Source: Planctomycetota bacterium
GTDB taxonomy: Bacteria > Planctomycetota > MHYJ01 > JACPRB01
Direction: 5' to 3'
Length of the DNA: 10,749 bases
Assembly (NCBI GenBank): GCA_016200125.1
Contig: JACQFK010000400.1
Span: 1 to 10,749 of the forward strand
Position numbers and translations under genes: made by a program. The notes beneath the pieces are model-generated. The model ran no database searches, had not been told where the DNA came from, and saw nothing but the letters and a program-made list of their open reading frames with translations. Within the stretch, counting starts at the first letter, position 1. Every line of letters starts with the position of its first letter. Below, one piece after another: positions 6,878-10,749 of this stretch.

Positions 6878-8287
6878 CAAGCGGCCCGGTTCGCGGGCTC
6901 CCGATCCGGTCTCTCTTGTCGCCGAATCGCCCAGGTCCTTCCTCATGACGGCGGCGAGCTCCTGGAGCCGGGCGACCACCTCTGAATTCGCATCCTTGAC
7001 GTCCGCCGTCTCGCCGGGATCCTTCTCGAGGTCGAAGAGCGACAGGCCGATCTTTGCCTGCTCGTATTTCGCTGGAATGCCTCCCGTGCCGCCCTTTCGC
7101 CCGTTCAACGTCGCGAAGCCGTGGGGGAAGTGAAGCTTCCACTTCCCGGAGCGGACGGCCTGCAGCTCCCTCCCCCAATAGAAATAGTAGGCTTCGTGCG
7201 GGCTGCGCGCGCCCTCGGCGCCGGAGATCAGCGGCCAGATGTCCAGCCCGTCGATCTTGTGATCCGGAAGCTTCGCGCCGATGAGCCGGGCCACCGAGGG
7301 CAGCACGTCGATCGTCATCGCGGGTTCCTGGCAGACCGTCCCCGCCGGGACGCGGCCCGGGCCCCAGAAGATCGTCGACTCCCGGCAGCCGCCGTCGAAC
7401 ATGGTCCCCTTGCCCTCGCGCAGCGGGCCGGCCGAGCCCGCGTGGTCGCCGTAGCTGAGCCAGGGCCCGTTGTCCGACGTGAAGAGGAGCAGCGTGTCCT
7501 TTTCGAGGCCCTGCTTCCGGATCGCGTCCACGATCTGTCCCACCGACCAGTCCACCTCCATCATCACGTCGCCGAAGAGGCCGACGCCGCTCTTCCCGCG
7601 GAACCTGTCCGAGACGTGGAGCGGCACATGGACCATGCTGTGGGGGACGTAGAGGAAGAAGGGCCGCTCCCGGTTCTTCCCGATGAAGGAGACGGCCCGC
7701 TCGGTGTACCAGGTCGTGAGCTGCTCCTGGTCCGCGTGCGTGACGGAGGCCTTCACGGTCTCGTTCCCATCGATCAGCGGGAGATCGGGGAAATTCTTCG
7801 CGGTCGGATGGAGCGGCCACATGTCGTTGGAGTAGGGCAGGCCGAAGTAGTCGTCGAAGCCGTGCTGGAGCGGGAGAAACTGCCGCTGGTCGCCGAGATG
7901 CCACTTGCCGTAGCAGGCGGTCGCGTAGCCCTTCTGCTTGCAGAGCTGGGCGAGCGTGACTTCCGAGTCGCTGATCCCGGTCTTGGACCTGGGGCCGAGA
8001 GCGCCGAAGATGCCGACCCGGACGTTGTAGCAGCCGGTCATCAGGGCGGCGCGGGACGCAGAGCAGACGGCCTGGGGCACGTAGAAGTCGCTGAATTTCC
8101 GGCCTTCGCGGGCCAGCCGGTCGAGGTTCGGCGTCGCATAGCCCTTCGCCCCGAAGGCGCCGATGTCGGCGTAGCCCATGTCGTCCATGAAGATCACGAC
8201 GATGTTCGGGGGCCGCGCGGTCTGGGGCGGAGGGGAAGCGGAGCAGGCCGCCGACATCGCGATCAGCAGGAGCGCGGACACTCTCAT
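6878..8287 (-). CDS. Sulfatase with CSASR (CxAxR) signature; no stop codon at its expected end
   Basis: About 470 residues form a complete S1 sulfatase. After a signal (AMSAAC, Cys15, imperfect lipobox), PPNIVVIFMDDMGY gives Asp35 and Asp36. CSASR (75-79) followed by AALMTG is the formylglycine motif with Ala in place of Pro. CYGKWHLG gives Lys128 and His130, VPHSMVH gives His216 and His220, TSDNG gives Asp272 and Asn273, and LREGKGTMFDGG gives Lys293. The C-terminus LGDSATRETGSGAREPGRL matches where relatives normally stop, but no stop follows: the frame stays open down to 4385. A TGA sits one base out of frame at 6877-6879, so one fewer T in CGCTTGA would end the protein at EPGR. The given end marks the last family-like codon, not a stop. 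The start at 8287 is preferred over 8296 from ribosome-site spacing. It is first in the operon and divergent from the response regulator. Confidence 0.82.
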
Positions 8288-8296
8288 CGGTTCCAT

Positions 8297-8303
8297 CCTC
8301 CCC
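8297..8303 (-). promoter_or_regulatory. Ribosome binding site that decides the sulfatase start
   Basis: GGGGAGG on the minus strand lies directly against the ATG at 8296 (no spacer) but 9 nt before the ATG at 8287. The latter spacing is normal and the protein then begins with a regular signal peptide (MRVSALLL). The longer form would add MEP before it. Confidence 0.7.
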
Positions 8304-8338
8304 GGGCCGACACCGTTCTAACACGCCGCGGCTTCATG

Positions 8339-8365
8339 TTGTCTTAAGGTGCTTCGGGATATACT
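8339..8365 (+). promoter_or_regulatory. Possible sigma-70 promoter of the two-component operon
   Basis: In the 89-nt gap between the divergent sulfatase and regulator genes, TTGTCT (8339-8344) and TATACT (8360-8365, 5 of 6 consensus) are 15 nt apart, slightly short of the usual 16-18. Transcription would begin near 8372, only about 5 nt before the regulator ATG. No convincing promoter for the opposite strand was seen in the gap. Confidence 0.35.
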
Positions 8366-8376
8366 GCCGGAAGGAC

Positions 8377-9030
8377 ATGAGACTGCTGATCGTCGAGGAC
8401 GAGGAGGAGCTGGCGGAGACCGTCCGCCGCGCCTTTGTGGAGGACGGATTCTCGGTGGACGTCGCCACGGACGGCGAGAGCGGCCTCTTCAACGCCCAGA
8501 GCTGGGACTACGACGCGATCGTGCTCGACCTGATGCTCCCGCGGATGAGCGGCTTCGACGTGCTCAAGAAGGTCCGCGCGAAGAGCACGACGCCGGTGCT
8601 CATCCTGACCGCGCGCGACGGCCTGGACGACAAGGTCAAGGGGCTCAACTCGGGCGCGGACGACTACCTTACCAAGCCCTTCCAGCGCACGGAGCTGATC
8701 GCCCGGGTGCGCGCGCTGGTGCGGCGCTCGGCCGGGAAGCCCTCGCCCCTGCTCAAGGTGGGCGAACTCGAGATCGACACCGTCGCGAAGGTGATCCGGC
8801 GGAAGGGCAAGCCGGTCGAGCTCACGCCGAAGGAGTTCGCGCTGGCCGAATTCATGGCGATGCACCGGGGGGAGCTCGTGACCCGCACGATGATCTACGA
8901 CCACCTCTACGACGAGAACGACGACTCGCTCTCGAACGTCGTGGACGTCTACGTCTCGAACCTGCGCCGCAAGCTGGGGAAGGACTTCATCGAGACGCGG
9001 CGGAATCAGGGGTACATCCTGGGTGTTTAA
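8377..9030 (+). CDS. OmpR/PhoB-family response regulator
   Basis: The 217-residue protein is a two-domain DNA-binding response regulator. The receiver domain covers about 1-118: acidic pocket Glu7-Asp8, phosphoacceptor Asp51 in VLDLMLP, Thr78 in LILTAR and Lys100 in LTKPF. The winged-helix DNA-binding domain covers about 126-217, with the ELTPKEFALAEFM helix, VDVYVSNLRRKL recognition region and a closing hairpin IETRRNQGYIL in place of the usual TVRGxGYxL. All residues for phosphotransfer are present. Its end overlaps the kinase start by 8 nt, so the two form a cognate pair. It would bind DNA when phosphorylated; the adjacent divergent sulfatase operon is the natural candidate target, together with its own gene. 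GGAAGGA precedes the ATG at only 1-2 nt, closer than usual. The receptor class resembles CusR/QseB-type regulators, but the signal cannot be deduced. Confidence 0.95.
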   Translation: MRLLIVEDEEELAETVRRAFVEDGFSVDVATDGESGLFNAQSWDYDAIVLDLMLPRMSGFDVLKKVRAKSTTPVLILTARDGLDDKVKGLNSGADDYLTKPFQRTELIARVRALVRRSAGKPSPLLKVGELEIDTVAKVIRRKGKPVELTPKEFALAEFMAMHRGELVTRTMIYDHLYDENDDSLSNVVDVYVSNLRRKLGKDFIETRRNQGYILGV

Positions 9031-10375
9031 GTCGATCCGCACCGCCCTCCTGTTCTGGTACGGGCTCATCTTCCTCCTCCTGCTGGCCGCCTTCGGGACG
9101 ACCGTGTACCTGCGGCTGAGCCGCTCCGTGTTCAAGGCGATCGACGCGAAGCTCGAGGCCTACGCCCACGGGCTGGCCGCCGGCCTGGCGGAGATGGACG
9201 ACGGCAGCATCGACCTGGAGGTGCCCAAGAGCTTCCGGAACCTCTTCCGCCGGGGCGAGGATCTTCCGTACTACCTGATCTGGGACCGCGGCGGAAAGAT
9301 CATCCACCGCTCGCCGACCGCGAAGGAAGCCGAGGCGCCCGCGGCGGAATCGAAACGGAGCAGCGGCAGCTCCCGCGAGGTGGTCGTCCGCGGGCCGCTG
9401 AACACCTGGATCCTCGTCGGCGGCCGGGCGAAGGACGAGATCGGCAGCCTCCGCGAGTTCCTCGCAGCCTGCCTCTCCGCGGGGGCGGCCTTCATGCTGC
9501 TGGCGCTCGCCGGCGGCTGGGGGCTCGCCTCGCGGGCGCTGCGGCCCATCGCGCGGATCAGCGAAGCGGCGTCGACCATCACGGCCCGGGACCTGTCGCG
9601 GCGGATCGACGTCTCCCAGACCGAAAGCGAACTCGGCCGCCTCGCCCGCACCTTGAACGAAACTTTCGACCGGCTCCAGACGGGCTTCGACCAGCAGGCC
9701 CGCTTCACCGCCGACGCGTCGCACGAGCTGCGCACGCCGCTGTCCCTCGTGCTCTCCCAGGCGGAGCTGGCGCTCATGAAGGAGCGGTCGCCGGAGGAAT
9801 ACCGCGAGGCGCTCAAGTCCGTCGAGCGCGCCGCCCAGCGGATGAAGGCCGTCGTCGAAGGGCTGCTCACGCTGGCGCGCGCCGACGCCCGGCAGCTCAC
9901 GCTCGCGAAGGATCCCGTCCCCTTCGCGGCGCTGGTCGAGGAGACCGCCGCGCTGCTGGGGCCGCTGGCGGCCCAGAGGAAGGTGGCGCTGGCGGTCCAG
10001 GCGAAGCCCGCGACCGTGGCGGGCGACCGCGAGCGCCTGCGCGACGCGGCGTCGAACCTGATCTCCAACGCGATCCGCTACACGCCCGAGGGAGGCCGCG
10101 TGGACGTCTCGGTCGCGGCCGAGGGGCGCGAGGCGGTGCTGACAGTGGCCGACACGGGGATCGGGATCCCGGAGAAGGACCGGCCGCACATTTTCGAGCG
10201 GTTCTACCGGGTGGACCAGGCGCGGTCGCGCGACAAGGGCGGCAGCGGCCTGGGGCTCGCCATCACGAAGTGGGTCGTCGAGGCCCACGGGGGTTCGATC
10301 TCGTTCACGAGCCAGGAGGGGAAGGGCACGACCTTCACGCTGCGCCTGCCCCAGGCGCCGGCCCCCGCTCCGTAA
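9023..10375 (+). CDS. Membrane sensor histidine kinase (HAMP, HisKA, HATPase)
   Basis: The 450-residue protein starts at GTG 9023, overlapping the regulator stop, with AGGGG 10 nt upstream. Membrane helix 1 is about 9-30, an extracytoplasmic domain about 31-144 and helix 2 about 146-168. HAMP follows at about 169-222 with the conserved Pro in RPIARI. HisKA has FTADASHELRTPL with phosphoacceptor His234. The ATPase domain has an N box at NLISNAIRY (345-353), a G1 box at DTGIGIP (377-383), an F box at FERFYR (391-396) and a G2 box at GGSGLGLA (406-413). All motifs are intact, so it should autophosphorylate and pass phosphate to Asp51 of the neighbouring regulator. The small sensor domain, with a Ser/Glu/Ala-rich stretch at 99-118, shows no recognisable ligand fold. 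The C-terminus ends in a Pro/Ala tail (QAPAPAP). The overall plan resembles CusS/QseC-type kinases. Confidence 0.95.
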   Translation: MFKSIRTALLFWYGLIFLLLLAAFGTTVYLRLSRSVFKAIDAKLEAYAHGLAAGLAEMDDGSIDLEVPKSFRNLFRRGEDLPYYLIWDRGGKIIHRSPTAKEAEAPAAESKRSSGSSREVVVRGPLNTWILVGGRAKDEIGSLREFLAACLSAGAAFMLLALAGGWGLASRALRPIARISEAASTITARDLSRRIDVSQTESELGRLARTLNETFDRLQTGFDQQARFTADASHELRTPLSLVLSQAELALMKERSPEEYREALKSVERAAQRMKAVVEGLLTLARADARQLTLAKDPVPFAALVEETAALLGPLAAQRKVALAVQAKPATVAGDRERLRDAASNLISNAIRYTPEGGRVDVSVAAEGREAVLTVADTGIGIPEKDRPHIFERFYRVDQARSRDKGGSGLGLAITKWVVEAHGGSISFTSQEGKGTTFTLRLPQAPAPAP

Positions 10376-10504
10376 CCTTCCTCCCTCTTCTTCATATTGG
10401 CTTAGGGTTCGAACAGATACGTTTGCACTTAATAGGGAGTATAAGGTCACGCTGATATGATGGCGCGGGGAGCCGGCATCCCGGTGCTGAACGAGGTGAG
10501 GAAC
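10376..10504 (+). promoter_or_regulatory. AT-rich intergenic region with several -10-like hexamers
   Basis: The 129-nt gap between the kinase and the propeller gene is clearly richer in A and T than its surroundings from about 10384 to 10462. It holds TATAAG (10440-10445), TATGAT (10456-10461), TTGCAC (10423-10428) and the palindrome GTTCGAAC (10407-10414). None of the -10-like hexamers has a -35 partner at 16-18 nt, so the region probably contains the promoter of the next gene but I cannot place it. No terminator hairpin with a T run is visible after the kinase stop. Confidence 0.4.
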
Positions 10505-10749
10505 ATGGCCACAGGGCGGACTTCGCAGGCAATCCTGATTCTGACGGTCCTTCTCGCCGCGGGCCACGCGCAGGCGCAGGACAAGGCTCCTCTCGAACTC
10601 ACCCAGACGATCCCCATGGAAGGAGTCCAGGGAAAAATCGACCACCTTTCGGTCGACGTCAAGGGCAAGCGGTTGTTCGTCGCCACTACGGCGAACAACT
10701 CGGTCCAGGTGATCGACCTCGCCCAGGGGAAGGTCGTCTACAAGATCGA
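10505..10749 (+). CDS. Exported YncE/YVTN-type beta-propeller protein, 5' part only
   Basis: The first 81 codons lie in the window. Residues 1-24 form a Sec signal peptide (AILILTVLLAAG, likely cleavage after HAQA). The mature part begins with ELTQTIPMEGVQGKIDHLSVD, then KRLFVATTANNSVQVIDL at 55-72, which fits a YVTN/YncE propeller blade (LYVTNxxxNTVSVID pattern). Such proteins are secreted seven-bladed propellers of mostly unknown substrate. ATG 10505 is preferred because GAGGTG ends 6 nt before it and it gives a compact signal peptide. In-frame ATGs at 10457 and 10460 would add 16 or 15 residues and spoil the signal. It follows the kinase on the same strand, probably with its own promoter. 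The remainder is beyond the right edge. Confidence 0.75.
   Translation, partial: MATGRTSQAILILTVLLAAGHAQAQDKAPLELTQTIPMEGVQGKIDHLSVDVKGKRLFVATTANNSVQVIDLAQGKVVYKI

Larger units (their letters stand above)
4385..8287 (-). other. Single open frame joining the CSASR sulfatase to the membrane-anchored hypothetical protein
   Basis: From 8287 to the TGA at 4385-4387 the same frame has no stop, about 1,300 codons. It has three parts: the sulfatase (8287-6878), about 490 codons that overlap the second sulfatase gene in another frame and read as Arg/Pro/Ala/Gly-rich nonsense, and the hypothetical membrane protein (5416-4385). The middle part looks like an out-of-frame shadow, so I do not propose a real fusion protein. 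The frame matters for annotation because a caller must choose between the long frame and the nested second sulfatase. Confidence 0.6.

Noticed and set aside
5158..6948. Plus-strand 596-codon frame opposite the second sulfatase
   Set aside because: Antisense to a gene with a complete set of S1 sulfatase motifs; no recognisable domain of its own.
6861..8324. Minus-strand 487-codon frame ending in an ATGA overlap with the second sulfatase, suggesting the real sulfatase end might be in this frame
   Set aside because: The sulfatase-like sequence stays in the other frame right to REPGRL, so a shift into this frame is not supported before the family end.
10404..10420. GGTTCGAA string resembling a tRNA T-loop
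   Set aside because: No complementary T-stem, acceptor arm or anticodon arm could be built around it.
1..10749. CRISPR array, insertion sequence, integrase or phage genes
   Set aside because: No regularly spaced repeats, terminal inverted repeats, transposase or integrase motifs were found on either strand.

Overview
The window is GC-rich, gene-dense bacterial DNA with very short intergenic gaps. Three sulfatases, a secreted carbohydrate-esterase-type hydrolase and many signal peptides or lipoboxes point to a polysaccharide-degrading bacterium, most likely Planctomycetota or another PVC-type or soil/sediment lineage. This rests on protein style only; no taxonomic marker gene is present.

Layout. 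(1) Minus strand, 1-2115: an exported alpha/beta-hydrolase esterase followed by an SDR-fold oxidoreductase with an N-terminal four-cysteine zinc-ribbon-like motif; the SDR gene runs off the left edge. (2) Plus strand, 2186-4371: a small thioredoxin-fold lipoprotein whose frame is interrupted by one in-frame TGA directly after a Cys, then a lipoprotein sulfatase resembling heparan N-sulfatases. The TGA is best read as selenocysteine (Cys68-Sec69), because a hairpin with the shape and spacing of a bacterial SECIS element follows it. (3) Minus strand, 8287 down to 4385: two further sulfatases and an unrecognised exported protein with a C-terminal membrane helix, convergent with the first sulfatase. 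The first sulfatase of this run has no stop codon at its expected C-terminus; its frame stays open through the second sulfatase gene and joins the third gene in frame. (4) Plus strand, 8377-10375: an OmpR/PhoB-type response regulator and its overlapping histidine kinase, divergent from the sulfatase operon. (5) Plus strand, 10505 to the right edge: the start of an exported YncE/YVTN-type beta-propeller protein behind an AT-rich upstream region.

How it may work together (inference): the sulfatases and the esterase would remove sulfate and acyl groups from a sulfated glycan outside the cytoplasm, anchored by lipid or membrane helix, and the divergent two-component system is positioned to control the sulfatase operon. 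The selenocysteine lipoprotein could serve a periplasmic thiol or redox function. The most notable observations are the candidate selenoprotein with a vicinal Cys-Sec pair and the sulfatase frame that lacks its stop.
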